A stretch of DNA of 43,473 nucleotides, from positions 1 to 43,473 of the forward strand of contig JBQTII010000095.1 in assembly GCA_052388275.1 (NCBI GenBank). The letters run 5' to 3'. Positions 17,331 to 25,715 of this stretch are shown piece by piece (position 1 is the first letter of the stretch; the number at the start of each line of letters is the position of its first letter). This DNA comes from JBQTII01 sp052388275. Its GTDB lineage: Bacteria; Actinomycetota; Actinomycetes; Sporichthyales; Sporichthyaceae. The notes under the pieces were generated by a model that worked only from the letters and a program-made list of their open reading frames with translations, was not told the origin of the DNA and searched no databases. Made by a program: the position numbers and the translations under genes.

Positions 17331-18725
17331 CTATTGTTCGCCGGTGCGCGAGACCGACTCGGTGGCCGGCGCGGTACTCGGTGAAGGCGCTGGCGCGGGT
17401 GCCGGGATCGGCGCGGCGGGCTTGCTGACCGGCTGAACCCACTGCGCGTCCTTTGCCGTGACGGGTTCGGTCACGGAGCACTCGCCGTAGAAGACGTACC
17501 CGATGACCTGAGTGTCCGAATCCGGGTTGGGCACGACGACGATCGTTGCCGCCTTTCCCTTCCAGGTCCCGGCATCCCCGGCGAGCGCGGAGGTGTTCAG
17601 TTGCGCTGCGCAGCGGCGCACCCGCTCCTGCAGCTCCGGCGAGGCGGGACCGCGTACCGGACGCATCCCGGCGTCGCTGCGCAAAGTGCCACTGGCGGGT
17701 CGATTACGGCTGGACACGGTGGTGGACTGCTGCGCCGGCAGCGCGGGGTCGTTCGCGGCGCTCGTCGTGCCGGCCGGAGCGTACTCACCCGCCTCCTCCA
17801 GCAGGATGCGCACGAGGGCGGCGAAGTTGTCCGGGGTGTACTCGGTCTCGGTGGTTCCGACGTAGGGGTCAGTGCCCGGCGTGCCCGGGCTGGGGGTCGC
17901 GACGGCGCTCGACGGCGCGCTCGGCGCCGCGCTCGTCTCAGGTTCGGCGTCCGGCGCACTGGCGATGGTGGCCTGCTCGGCGGGTGCCACTGGAGCGGGC
18001 GCGCGAGGGGGGATGGCCGTCTGAACCCGATCACTGGGCTTGCTCTTGGTGCCCTTCTCGGCCGTCAACCCAGGGCCCAGGACGATGGTCGTCGGTGCGC
18101 CGTCCTTCTTGCCCGGCTTCACCACGGTGCCGTCCGGGTGCAGGACCTCGCCGTTCTTGAGGAACACGATGCCGGTCTTCTTGTCGATCTTGCTGCCGTC
18201 CTTGCCCTTGACTGCCCGCTTGGGTGCCTGGCGGGGCACGTAGCGCTCCAGCGACACGGTCTGGGTCTCGGTCGTGACGGGTCCGGCGGCGGAAGGCGGC
18301 GGCTCGGTGCCGTCGTCGGAGAGCACCTGCACGCCAATCGCGGCCCCGCCGATCACCAGCACCAGGCTCGCGGCAACCGACCCGACCCGGCGTGCGCCGG
18401 CCCAGACCTCGCGGCGGCGGGAGGCCAGATCGACCACCGGCGCCAAAGCGGGGGTTGCCGCAAGCGGTGCGGTAACGGGGACGACGGGTGCGGTGCGGGC
18501 CAGCTCGGCCAAGGTCGCGTCGATGCGCGCGGCGTACTCGGCCGGCATCGCGCCGACCTCGTCGCAGGCCAGGATCGCGGTAACCGAGGCCAGCAGCTCC
18601 AGGTCGGCCCGGGCCTGCGGGGAGGTGGCGAGCAGAGCCTCGACCGCGGCGGTTTCCGCCTCGCCGAGCAGACCCTCCGCGTAATCCGCCAGGGTCTCGA
18701 TCGAGAGGTCGTCAGGTGTGCTCAT
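17331..18725 (-). CDS. Membrane-anchored anti-sigma factor, partner of the SigM-type sigma factor
   Basis: A 464-residue bitopic membrane protein in the position of M. tuberculosis Rv3912 (RsmA, the SigM anti-sigma factor). The cytoplasmic N-terminus (DDLSIETLADYAEGLLGEAE and onward, ~1-80) looks like the helical sigma-binding segment. No HxxxCxxC zinc motif is present; the only Cys there is C54. A Pro/Ala linker leads to one membrane helix at about 113-136 (VGSVAASLVLVIGGAAIGV). The exterior part is long and disordered, with a KGKDGSKIDKKTG... lysine-rich stretch and Pro/Ser/Thr spacers, then a small folded region with two Cys at about 370-435. The ATG overlaps the sigM stop by 4 bp, so the pair is coupled. 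Confidence 0.82.
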   Translation of the reverse strand: MSTPDDLSIETLADYAEGLLGEAETAAVEALLATSPQARADLELLASVTAILACDEVGAMPAEYAARIDATLAELARTAPVVPVTAPLAATPALAPVVDLASRRREVWAGARRVGSVAASLVLVIGGAAIGVQVLSDDGTEPPPSAAGPVTTETQTVSLERYVPRQAPKRAVKGKDGSKIDKKTGIVFLKNGEVLHPDGTVVKPGKKDGAPTTIVLGPGLTAEKGTKSKPSDRVQTAIPPRAPAPVAPAEQATIASAPDAEPETSAAPSAPSSAVATPSPGTPGTDPYVGTTETEYTPDNFAALVRILLEEAGEYAPAGTTSAANDPALPAQQSTTVSSRNRPASGTLRSDAGMRPVRGPASPELQERVRRCAAQLNTSALAGDAGTWKGKAATIVVVPNPDSDTQVIGYVFYGECSVTEPVTAKDAQWVQPVSKPAAPIPAPAPAPSPSTAPATESVSRTGEQ

Positions 18726-19486
18726 AACCGTTGTTCTGCTCCCTCCGCCGGTTCCGCAGCTCCCGGCGGTCGTCCCGCATTCGCCGGCGCCCCCCGGTGC
18801 AGGGGGACGACGGAATCGGTCAACTCGGGTTCGACGCAGCCGGGGGCGCCCGCGTTCCCCGATCCCGAGGGTTTAACCCGTTCGGTCGTACGTGCTGCGG
18901 CGCGTTCGGTGCCGAGGTCGGCGCGCAAATGCGACAGCAGGGGGACGAGCCGGGCGCGGCCCCGCGCGCACCTGCTCTTGACCGTGCCCACCGGTACGTC
19001 CAGGATCCGGGCGGCCTCGTCGACCGGGTATCCCTGCAGGTCGACCAGGACCAGCGCGGCGCGCTGATCGGTGGGCAGGGTCGCGAGGGCGGCCGCGACG
19101 TCCATCGACAGGTCGGAGTCCTCGGTCGGGTCCGCCACGATGGCCACGTCGCGGGAGATCCGGTCCTCGTCGGTTTCCTGGTCGGGCAGTGGCACGGTCT
19201 TGCGGGTGTTCTTGCGCCGGGCCCGGTCCAGGCAGGCGTTGACCACGATCCGGTGCAGCCAGGTGGTGATGGCCGAATCCCCACGGAAACCCTCGGCGGC
19301 ACGGTAGGCCGAGACCAAGGCGTCCTGGACCGCGTCGGCGGCCTCCTCGGGGTCGCCGAGGGTGCGCAGCGCCACCGCCCACATCCGGTCGCGGTGGCGG
19401 CGCACGATCTCGCCGAACGCGTGCGGGTCACCTTCGCGGTGGCGCTCCAGTAACTCCCGGTCCGGAGTCTGCGTCAGCTCAAGCAC
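18722..19486 (-). CDS. sigM: ECF RNA polymerase sigma factor, SigM type
   Basis: A 254-residue extracytoplasmic-function sigma factor with region 2 at about 14-80 (DPHAFGEIVRRHRDRMWAVA, then DAVQDALVSAYRAAEGFRGD and the TWLHRIVVNACLDRAR segment). Region 4 is near 130-185 (LATLPTDQRAALVLVDLQGY, then DVPVGTVKSRCARGRARL). A Pro/Gly-rich tail of ~60 residues follows region 4 and is unusual for a minimal ECF factor. Start is the GTG at 19486. Position and partner match mycobacterial SigM (Rv3911), which responds to envelope stress. It is directly followed by its anti-sigma gene. Confidence 0.92.
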   Translation of the reverse strand: MLELTQTPDRELLERHREGDPHAFGEIVRRHRDRMWAVALRTLGDPEEAADAVQDALVSAYRAAEGFRGDSAITTWLHRIVVNACLDRARRKNTRKTVPLPDQETDEDRISRDVAIVADPTEDSDLSMDVAAALATLPTDQRAALVLVDLQGYPVDEAARILDVPVGTVKSRCARGRARLVPLLSHLRADLGTERAAARTTERVKPSGSGNAGAPGCVEPELTDSVVPLHRGAPANAGRPPGAAEPAEGAEQRL

Positions 19487-19549
19487 GGGAGTCGGCTCCG
19501 GGCGCGGGCAGGTCCGGCGTCGCCGGGCATGGCGCCGACGCTAGGGAAG

Positions 19550-19570
19550 CCTGGGATCGGACATCCCAGG
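19550..19570. promoter_or_regulatory. Inverted repeat upstream of sigM
   Basis: CCTGGGAT (19550-19557) and ATCCCAGG (19563-19570) are perfect 8-bp arms with a 5-bp spacer, 64 bp upstream of the sigM GTG. It could be an operator or a hairpin ending the pseudokinase transcript. I see no convincing ECF -35/-10 pair in this 242-bp spacer. Confidence 0.4.
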
Positions 19571-19728
19571 ACAGACCTGCACACATGAGCGCGAAACACT
19601 CCCTACGGCGCGGGGGCACTGTCCACCATTACCGTAGCGGCCGACCTCCCCCGGGCAGGGTCGGGAAGGGGAGAACACAGCCGTTCGGTTGACCCCCTGC
19701 TTACTCCCTGAGCGTGGCAGGCAGCGCG

Positions 19729-21183
19729 TCAGCCGCTGACGATGACCTCGCGGATGCCCGCCTTGAAGGGCGCCCCGCCGCCCGCGGGGAGCTCGGTGAT
19801 CCAGATCAGCAGGAAGCGGGTGCGGGTCGCGAGCGCAAAGCGCAGGGTCTCCTGGCGGGCTGTGCCGGCCGCGGACGCGGCCACCCGGTAGGCCGCCAGA
19901 CTGGTCGGGGCGGTGCTCACACCGGCCGCGCTGGCCCGCGCCTGCACGGCCGCGCCGGCCGTGAGGAAGCTCAGCTCGACCTGGCGCACGGTCTGGACCG
20001 AACCGAGGTCCAGCACCAGCCCGACGCCCGGCTTGAGCCCGCCGAAGGTAGCGCTGCGGTAACCGACGGTCCGCCACGCCGTGTCGGGACGACCATCGAC
20101 GGCCAGGCGCGCCTGCGCGCCGTTCTCCGCGCCATTGCCACGCGGTGGCGGATCGAAGTCGATGACGTCGACCACCCGCAACGCCTGCAACGGTGCCGGA
20201 ACGGCATCGATGTCGTCGTCGGAGAGGCCGCCCGGGCCCAGTGCCCCAATGAGCTGCCACGCGAGCAGTGCAAGCCCCACCACGAGCAAGCCGATCACAC
20301 CGACCTGGGCCCCGCGGGTCGCGGCTGAAGGCTTCCACCCGTTCGGTGTCGGCAGCGGGGAAAGGATCCCGGTGGCCGAAGCGGTAGACCCATTGGGGTC
20401 CGGACCGCCACCCCCGGACCGGGCCCGCGGCAGGGCCCGCAGCGCGGCCAGCATGTCCGCGGGGGTGGCCAGGGGTTCGCCGTGGCGCGGAACCGGATTC
20501 AGTACCCGGTCGACGATCGAGTCCATCTGATCCGGCACCCCGGCGCGAACCTGACGGGGCGTGCAGATGGCTCCGTGCTCGAACGGTGCCGCGGGCAGCC
20601 CGAATGCCTCACCCTCGGGCCAGCGGGCCGTCAGCGCGGCGTACAGGACCCGGCCCAGGCCGCGGACATCGGCGCGCGCCGGGTCGGTCGCGGTCGTGGA
20701 GTGCAGGGCGGCCTCGACGCACAATCCGAGGATCTTCACCTGACCGGCGGGGGTGATCAGCACGGTGTCCGGTTGCAGCCGTAGATGCCACAGCCCGGCG
20801 GCATGGGCTCTGGCCATGGCCGCGGTGGCGTCGACGATCATCGCCTGGGCAGCGCCGGGATCCATCGCGCCGTCGGTGGCCAGCAGCTGACGCAGCGAGC
20901 GGGCCTCGGGCAGGCGCTCGTAGATCACGTAGGCGATCTGGTCGCGTTGCACGGCGTCCAGGACCCGGAGGAACCTGGGGTCATCGACCGTGGTCGAGCG
21001 CTGCGCCGCGGTGATCATATCGGCGGCCAGCTCGCCGGCGTCCATCACGTGAACGCTGACCGGGCGGGCGAGCTTCTCGTCGGTGCCGTTCCAGGAGGCG
21101 GAATCCTCGGACTTCTCGACGAGCTCATCGAGGCGATAGCGAGCGGCCAGGCGGGTGCCGACCTCGGGGGTCGTTCCGCTCAC
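19729..21183 (-). CDS. Membrane pseudokinase with extracellular discoidin-like domain (MurJ pathway)
   Basis: A 484-residue protein. Residues ~10-250 have a Ser/Thr-kinase-like fold with degenerate active-site motifs. HRDLKPxN is HLRLQPDT (133-140, no catalytic Asp), DFG is LGL (152-154), and the ATP-anchoring Lys region reads VSVHV. A Gly/Pro linker precedes one membrane helix at about 293-314 (VGVIGLLVVGLALLAWQL). The exterior C-terminus (~335-484) resembles an F5/8 (discoidin) carbohydrate-binding fold: VIDFDPPPRGNGAEN, DGRPDTAWRT, VLDLGSVQTVRQVEL. In M. tuberculosis the same modules are fused to MviN/MurJ and recruit FhaA. The GTG start has AGGAGG 8 nt upstream. Confidence 0.87.
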   Translation of the reverse strand: MSGTTPEVGTRLAARYRLDELVEKSEDSASWNGTDEKLARPVSVHVMDAGELAADMITAAQRSTTVDDPRFLRVLDAVQRDQIAYVIYERLPEARSLRQLLATDGAMDPGAAQAMIVDATAAMARAHAAGLWHLRLQPDTVLITPAGQVKILGLCVEAALHSTTATDPARADVRGLGRVLYAALTARWPEGEAFGLPAAPFEHGAICTPRQVRAGVPDQMDSIVDRVLNPVPRHGEPLATPADMLAALRALPRARSGGGGPDPNGSTASATGILSPLPTPNGWKPSAATRGAQVGVIGLLVVGLALLAWQLIGALGPGGLSDDDIDAVPAPLQALRVVDVIDFDPPPRGNGAENGAQARLAVDGRPDTAWRTVGYRSATFGGLKPGVGLVLDLGSVQTVRQVELSFLTAGAAVQARASAAGVSTAPTSLAAYRVAASAAGTARQETLRFALATRTRFLLIWITELPAGGGAPFKAGIREVIVSG

Positions 21184-21334
21184 CGCTAGGTCCTCCTGAC
21201 CGCGTGCCGAGACCGGTCCGATCTCCCGCCGCCCCGCCTGTTCATGCTAGGCGCTCCGGCGCGATCGGGCTGGCAGTGGCGGGTCCGTGGCGCAGCCGAT
21301 CCACAACTGTTACCGCAGCGGCCCCGTACGGGTG

Positions 21335-22972
21335 TCAGCGAAGGCGCCCGGCGACCATGGCGAGGGCGTCGGAGACCTCACGAATACGCATTCGTGCGGC
21401 CAGCACCACAAAGCTGACCAGGAGCACAGCGCCGCCCCCGACGACGGTGACCGCCGCAGCCAGCGTCCCGGTGTCCCAGGTGCGGACGGCAACTTCACCC
21501 ACGATCAGAGCCGGAAGCGCGGACAGCACCGCGGCGATGATCAGGCGGTCGTAGGTGCGCACGACGTCCCCGCCCAGTGGCCGCCCGAGGGTGCGGGTGA
21601 GTTTGCGGGCACAGATCAGCGCGCCGACGACATAGGACAGTGAGTAGGACAGCGCCAGTCCCACGACCGTCCAGCGCGCCGGCAGCACCACGACGGCGAG
21701 AAGCGCCAGCGTGATATTGGTGGCCGCGATCCACACGTTGATGGTCACCGGGGTACGGGTGTCCGAGCAGGCATAGAACCCGCGCAGCAGTTGGTGGTGC
21801 AGGGAGAACGGAACCAGGCCGAGAGCGAAGCCGGCCAGGACGTAACCGATGAACTCGGCGTCGGCGACAGAGGTCTTGCCGTGACCCAATGCCAACACGG
21901 TCATCGACGGACCCAGCGTCGCGAACGCCACCGCGGCCGGGACGAGGATGGCGCCGGTCAGGCGCAGCCCGCCGGCCAGGTCGTCCGCGACATCGCCGAG
22001 GCGCCCCTCGGCCACGGCCCTACTCATTCGGGGCAGCAGTGCGGTCACCACGGACACGGTGACCACCGCGTGCGGAAGCAGCATGATCAGGTAGGCCTTG
22101 GTGTACGGGGTGAAGCCGCGGCCCTCGGCGTCGAGCCCGGAGCTCGTGGCGATCTGCACCACCACCAGGTAGGCGATCTGGTTGATCAGCACGAACAGCA
22201 GCGTCCAGACCGCCATCCGGTAGGCCTGGCCCAGGCCGGTACCTCGCAGGTCGAAACGTGGCCGGTACCGGTAGCGGGCCGCGCGCAGTACCGGGATCAG
22301 GGCGAGTGCCTGCACGACGACGCCCAGCGTGGTGCCCAGGCCGAGCAGTCGCAGCTCGCCGTCGCTGATCGTGGCGGTGCTGAGTTCCTCGCCGCTCGTC
22401 ACCACGAGGAAGATCACCCCGGTGCTGATCACCACCAGATTGTTCAAGATCGGGGTGAACATCATCGGCCCGAACCGGCCGCGGGCATTGAGGACCTGAC
22501 CGAGCATCACGTGCAGGCCGTAGAAGAAGATCTGCGGCAGGAAGAATCGGGCGAAGGTCACCGCGACGTCGAAGTTGGCCTCCGAGCCGTCTCGGGTGAA
22601 CGCGAAGGCGTACGCGGTGACGACCAGCGGGGCTGCGAATACCGCGACCACGGTGATGACCAGCAGCACGAGTCCGATCGCGGTGAGCAAACGGTCGGCG
22701 AAGGCCTGGCCGCCGTCGGGATCGGTGCGCATGGCCCGCACCAACTGGGGGACGAAGACGGCGTTGAGCACGCCGCCCGCGAGCAGGATGTAGATGATGT
22801 TGGGCACGGTGTTCGCGACGTTGTAGGTCTCGGCGAACACCGCCGTGCCGATCGCCCACACCAGCACAACATCCCGCGCGAAACCGGTGATCCGCGACGC
22901 GATCGTGCCCAGCGCCATGACCGCGCTGGAACGGGCGACGCTGGGCCCCGCCGCTTGCGGTTCTTCACTCAT
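21335..22972 (-). CDS. murJ: Lipid II flippase MurJ (MviN)
   Basis: Multidrug/oligosaccharidyl-lipid/polysaccharide superfamily protein that flips lipid II across the membrane for peptidoglycan synthesis. Start at the ATG at 22972 (MSEEPQAAGPSVARSSAVMA), giving 545 residues. The frame stays open far upstream, but that part lies within the DUF6049 gene. Typical segments: GTIASRITGFARDVVLVWAI, ANTVPNIIYILLAGGVLNAV, FVPQLVRA, and the cytoplasmic LLRGFYACSDTRTPV region. About 14 membrane helices are expected. It overlaps the upstream gene by 4 bp (ATGA). The pseudokinase module fused to MurJ in mycobacteria is a separate downstream gene here. Confidence 0.95.
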   Translation of the reverse strand: MSEEPQAAGPSVARSSAVMALGTIASRITGFARDVVLVWAIGTAVFAETYNVANTVPNIIYILLAGGVLNAVFVPQLVRAMRTDPDGGQAFADRLLTAIGLVLLVITVVAVFAAPLVVTAYAFAFTRDGSEANFDVAVTFARFFLPQIFFYGLHVMLGQVLNARGRFGPMMFTPILNNLVVISTGVIFLVVTSGEELSTATISDGELRLLGLGTTLGVVVQALALIPVLRAARYRYRPRFDLRGTGLGQAYRMAVWTLLFVLINQIAYLVVVQIATSSGLDAEGRGFTPYTKAYLIMLLPHAVVTVSVVTALLPRMSRAVAEGRLGDVADDLAGGLRLTGAILVPAAVAFATLGPSMTVLALGHGKTSVADAEFIGYVLAGFALGLVPFSLHHQLLRGFYACSDTRTPVTINVWIAATNITLALLAVVVLPARWTVVGLALSYSLSYVVGALICARKLTRTLGRPLGGDVVRTYDRLIIAAVLSALPALIVGEVAVRTWDTGTLAAAVTVVGGGAVLLVSFVVLAARMRIREVSDALAMVAGRLR

Positions 22973-25146
22973 GCTGGTTTCTCGGCGCGTGCGCGGCGGA
23001 TACGTCGCACGTTGCGCAGCACGGCGGCCAGCAGCAGGCCCGATCCGGTGATCACGACGAGCGCCATGCCGAAACTGCCGTAGCTGGTCACGTTGACCCG
23101 CAACTCGATCGGCGCTCCGAAGTTCTGGCCCTCGGAATCGAGCAGCGCCATGTCCACGCGGGTGATGCCGTTGGCGGTCGCCTCGGCCTCGATGCGCACC
23201 GTCGCCTTGCGTCCGGCCCCGATCGTGAGCAGATCCGGGTCGCTGACCTTGAGCCTGCTGCCGATCTGCGGACGCAGAATCGGGCGCACCCGGACGGCGA
23301 GGTCGCGCGCGTCGAGGGCGCCGCCGCCCTGGCCCAGTTGGTTGGACACCGTCAGCGGGATGGTCCCGCGGTTGCTGGACAGGGTGATCAGGCTGCGGCT
23401 GATGATCCGGACCGAGCCTTGGTCGGCGCGGATCGTGGCGAGCACATCGTCGAGATAGGCCCGGCCGCGGTCGGGGAGCTCCCGCCACGACGTTGAGGCC
23501 GCCCGCAGCAGGGCGTCGGAGTAGCGCAGCGCCAAGGCGTCGGGACGGGCCAGCACCCGGGTCATGTCGGCGGCGGCACGGGTGCCGACCCGGATTCCCG
23601 CACGTTGGGCGCGCGGGAGTTCGCGTTCGGCGAGTGGTTCCGGATACGCCGTGGCTGCGCCCGCGTACTCCGGCGCCGGCGGGATCCGGCTCAGGGTGCT
23701 GAGCGCGACGGTGCGGATCCACGGGGCCTTGGCGCCGGCGCGCAGCAGCGAGGCGGCCCAGCCCGGCGGCGGGTCCCAGCGTCGCGGGGGTGTCACCAGG
23801 ACGGTGCGTGCCTGGTTGGGGCGCTCCAGGGTGATCAGGGCCGTCTCGGCCAAGAATCGTGCGCGGGCGAGCGCGGCGGCGCCAGGTGAGCGCAGGTCAC
23901 CGGCGAGGGCGTCGGCGAGGCCGGCGTCGGCGACGAGCACCTCCAGGCGCGTGCCCGCGTCGTTCACCCGCGCCCGTCCGGTCGGGGTGTAGGTCGGCTG
24001 CGCCGGCGCGAGAAAGGCATCGCTGCGCAGCACGACCGTGCGCACCCCGGCGTCGAAGAGCCGCCGTAGGGTGGCGCTGTCCGCGGCGCCGCCGGCCGGC
24101 CAGGCGAGGCTGGTGTCGGATTCCTGACCGAGCAGCGCCGTCGTGGAGACCCGGGCGCGTTCCAGCGCACCGATGAGCAGGTCGGACCCGGTCTTGCCCA
24201 GGGCCGCGACATCGGGATCGCCGTAGGGAAAGGCAGCAACCGGCGCTCCTTGGAGCGCGGACTGAAGCTCGCTCAGCCAGCGGCGCGCCTCGGGAATGGC
24301 GTCGGACTCCTTGACCTTGCGCCCGGCGCGGACTTCGTGGGCCGAACCGAGCGCGTCGGCCGAGGAAAGCAGGTCCGCGTCGAGCAGCCAGGTGACCGGA
24401 AGTGCGCCGGGCGCGGTCGCCAGTTCGTGCAGGCGGCCCATCGGAGCGAGCTGCCCGGCCAGGGCCGTGTCGGTGAACACCCCGCGGGCATCGCGGTCTG
24501 GCGTTGCCGCCAGGGGCCACAGCCAGCTCACCCGGGTGGGCGCGTAGGACTTCGGGTCGGGCAGGTACGCCACAAAGGTGCTCACCTGGGCGAGCGCGGC
24601 CCCGGCGCGGTCATAGGCCAGCACCTGGACGAGGAAGACCCCATTGCTCGGCAGGTCCATGCGCCGCAGCGGCGCCGAAAGTTCCCAGGTGGGGCTGGAC
24701 CCGGCGGCGATGGTCGCCGGGAGGGTACCCCCGGTAAGTCGTGCGACGCGGGTGTCCGGTGCGGGCGTGATGGCCCGTGCCGCCGTGGGATCCGGGTCCG
24801 CAGCGCCCTGCTCGCTCGCGATGGTCGAGAGCTCGCTGCGGGTGGTGATCGGCGCGGTGCCGACCCGCAGCTCCAGGCGCGGGCCGCGCAGGTCGGTGGC
24901 GCGATCGTTGCCCAGGGTGCCCCGCAGCACCAGGGTGTCCTTACGCCGGGGCGCGACCGGCGCCTGGGACAGCACGGTGAGGGCGACGCGGCCACTGGGC
25001 GATGCGGTGGTGGGGGCTGGGCTTGGAGCGTCCGCGGCCCGGACGCCGGCTCCCGCGCCGCCGCCCGGGAGGCCGACGGCGAGCATCGCCAGGGTCACAC
25101 CCAGTGCTCCCGCCGCGGCGGCCCACCGGCGGCGGGCCGAGCTCAT
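22969..25146 (-). CDS. DUF6049 family secreted/membrane-anchored protein upstream of MurJ
   Basis: A 725-residue exported protein: basic start, hydrophobic stretch at ~9-27, Ala/Pro-rich linker, and one C-terminal membrane helix near 695-715 followed by RNVRRIRRARAEK. It corresponds to M. tuberculosis Rv3909. After a beta-sandwich-like N-terminal part (~50-200), residues ~205-380 look like an alpha/beta barrel (RVSWLWPLAATPDRD, VTWLLDADLL, FPYGDPDVAAL, LAWPAGGAADSATLRRLFDAG). That pattern is reminiscent of NodB or GH57-type barrels, but I see no metal-binding His triad. The C-terminal ~580-690 segment looks like an Ig/alpha-macroglobulin-type beta domain. Both ends overlap neighbouring genes by 4 bp, so it is coupled to the NUDIX gene and murJ. 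Function is unknown. Confidence 0.82.
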   Translation of the reverse strand: MSSARRRWAAAAGALGVTLAMLAVGLPGGGAGAGVRAADAPSPAPTTASPSGRVALTVLSQAPVAPRRKDTLVLRGTLGNDRATDLRGPRLELRVGTAPITTRSELSTIASEQGAADPDPTAARAITPAPDTRVARLTGGTLPATIAAGSSPTWELSAPLRRMDLPSNGVFLVQVLAYDRAGAALAQVSTFVAYLPDPKSYAPTRVSWLWPLAATPDRDARGVFTDTALAGQLAPMGRLHELATAPGALPVTWLLDADLLSSADALGSAHEVRAGRKVKESDAIPEARRWLSELQSALQGAPVAAFPYGDPDVAALGKTGSDLLIGALERARVSTTALLGQESDTSLAWPAGGAADSATLRRLFDAGVRTVVLRSDAFLAPAQPTYTPTGRARVNDAGTRLEVLVADAGLADALAGDLRSPGAAALARARFLAETALITLERPNQARTVLVTPPRRWDPPPGWAASLLRAGAKAPWIRTVALSTLSRIPPAPEYAGAATAYPEPLAERELPRAQRAGIRVGTRAAADMTRVLARPDALALRYSDALLRAASTSWRELPDRGRAYLDDVLATIRADQGSVRIISRSLITLSSNRGTIPLTVSNQLGQGGGALDARDLAVRVRPILRPQIGSRLKVSDPDLLTIGAGRKATVRIEAEATANGITRVDMALLDSEGQNFGAPIELRVNVTSYGSFGMALVVITGSGLLLAAVLRNVRRIRRARAEKPA

Positions 25147-25640
25147 GGCGCCGCCGGACCGGCGCGCTGCTCGCCGGTCGTTGTCAGTGCGGCGGGCAGG
25201 TCGGCCATCAGCTTGCGTTCGCTGTCGTAGGACAGCCGCGCCCCGAGCTCCGACACTGGCACCCAGGCCACCTCGTCGACCTCGATGTCGGCGTCGGAGA
25301 GCTCACCGGAGCGGGCTTCGAGCAGGTAGTGGTGGACGGTCTTGTGCACCCGGGATTCCCCGGCGACGAACCAGAAGTCGATGACGCCGAGCTTGCTGAC
25401 CACCCGTCCGCGGATGCCGGTCTCTTCCTCGACCTCGCGGACAGCCGCGTCCTCCATGGTCTCGCCGGCCTCCAAGTGCCCCTTGGGCAGCGACCACAGC
25501 ATGCGCCCGCGCCGGTCCACGCGTCCGATCAGCGCCGCCCGAGCCACCCCCGATTCGCGCTCGACGACCAGCCCGCCTGCCGAGACCTCCGAGACGGTCC
25601 GCAGCCGCCGCGGCGTGGAGGAGGGGTGGGGCTCGGGCAT
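25143..25640 (-). CDS. NUDIX hydrolase (MutT4-like)
   Basis: A 165-residue NUDIX-fold pyrophosphohydrolase. The Nudix box is complete: GHLEAGETMEDAAVREVEEE followed by TGI, matching Gx5Ex7REUxEExGU. The flanks WSLPKGHLEAGE and VHKTVHHYLLEA are typical. By position it equals M. tuberculosis MutT4 (Rv3908); the substrate is not deducible. The ATG is preceded by GAGGG with almost no spacing, but TAGCAT lies 6 nt upstream, which suggests a leaderless transcript. It heads a coupled run with DUF6049 and murJ. Confidence 0.92.
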   Translation of the reverse strand: MPEPHPSSTPRRLRTVSEVSAGGLVVERESGVARAALIGRVDRRGRMLWSLPKGHLEAGETMEDAAVREVEEETGIRGRVVSKLGVIDFWFVAGESRVHKTVHHYLLEARSGELSDADIEVDEVAWVPVSELGARLSYDSERKLMADLPAALTTTGEQRAGPAAP

Positions 25641-25646
25641 CCCTCG

Positions 25647-25652
25647 ATGCTA
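25647..25652 (-). promoter_or_regulatory. Candidate leaderless -10 for the NUDIX-DUF6049-murJ operon
   Basis: TAGCAT on the minus strand fits TANNNT and ends 6 nt before the ATG, placing the transcription start on the A of the start codon. Confidence 0.5.
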
Positions 25653-25715
25653 GGGCTTACGTGCGCCCGGGGGTCCTCACGAACGCAGACAGGCGGGACC
25701 CAACGTCAGATCCCG

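Noticed and set aside
21046..21060. CATCACGTGAACG, superficially like parS
   Set aside because: It lacks the TGTTT/AAACA arms and lies inside the pseudokinase coding sequence.
21791..23083. A 430-codon plus-strand open frame opposite murJ
   Set aside because: Its Gln/Gly/Asp/His-rich composition is the antisense image of hydrophobic codons; MurJ is unambiguous on the minus strand.
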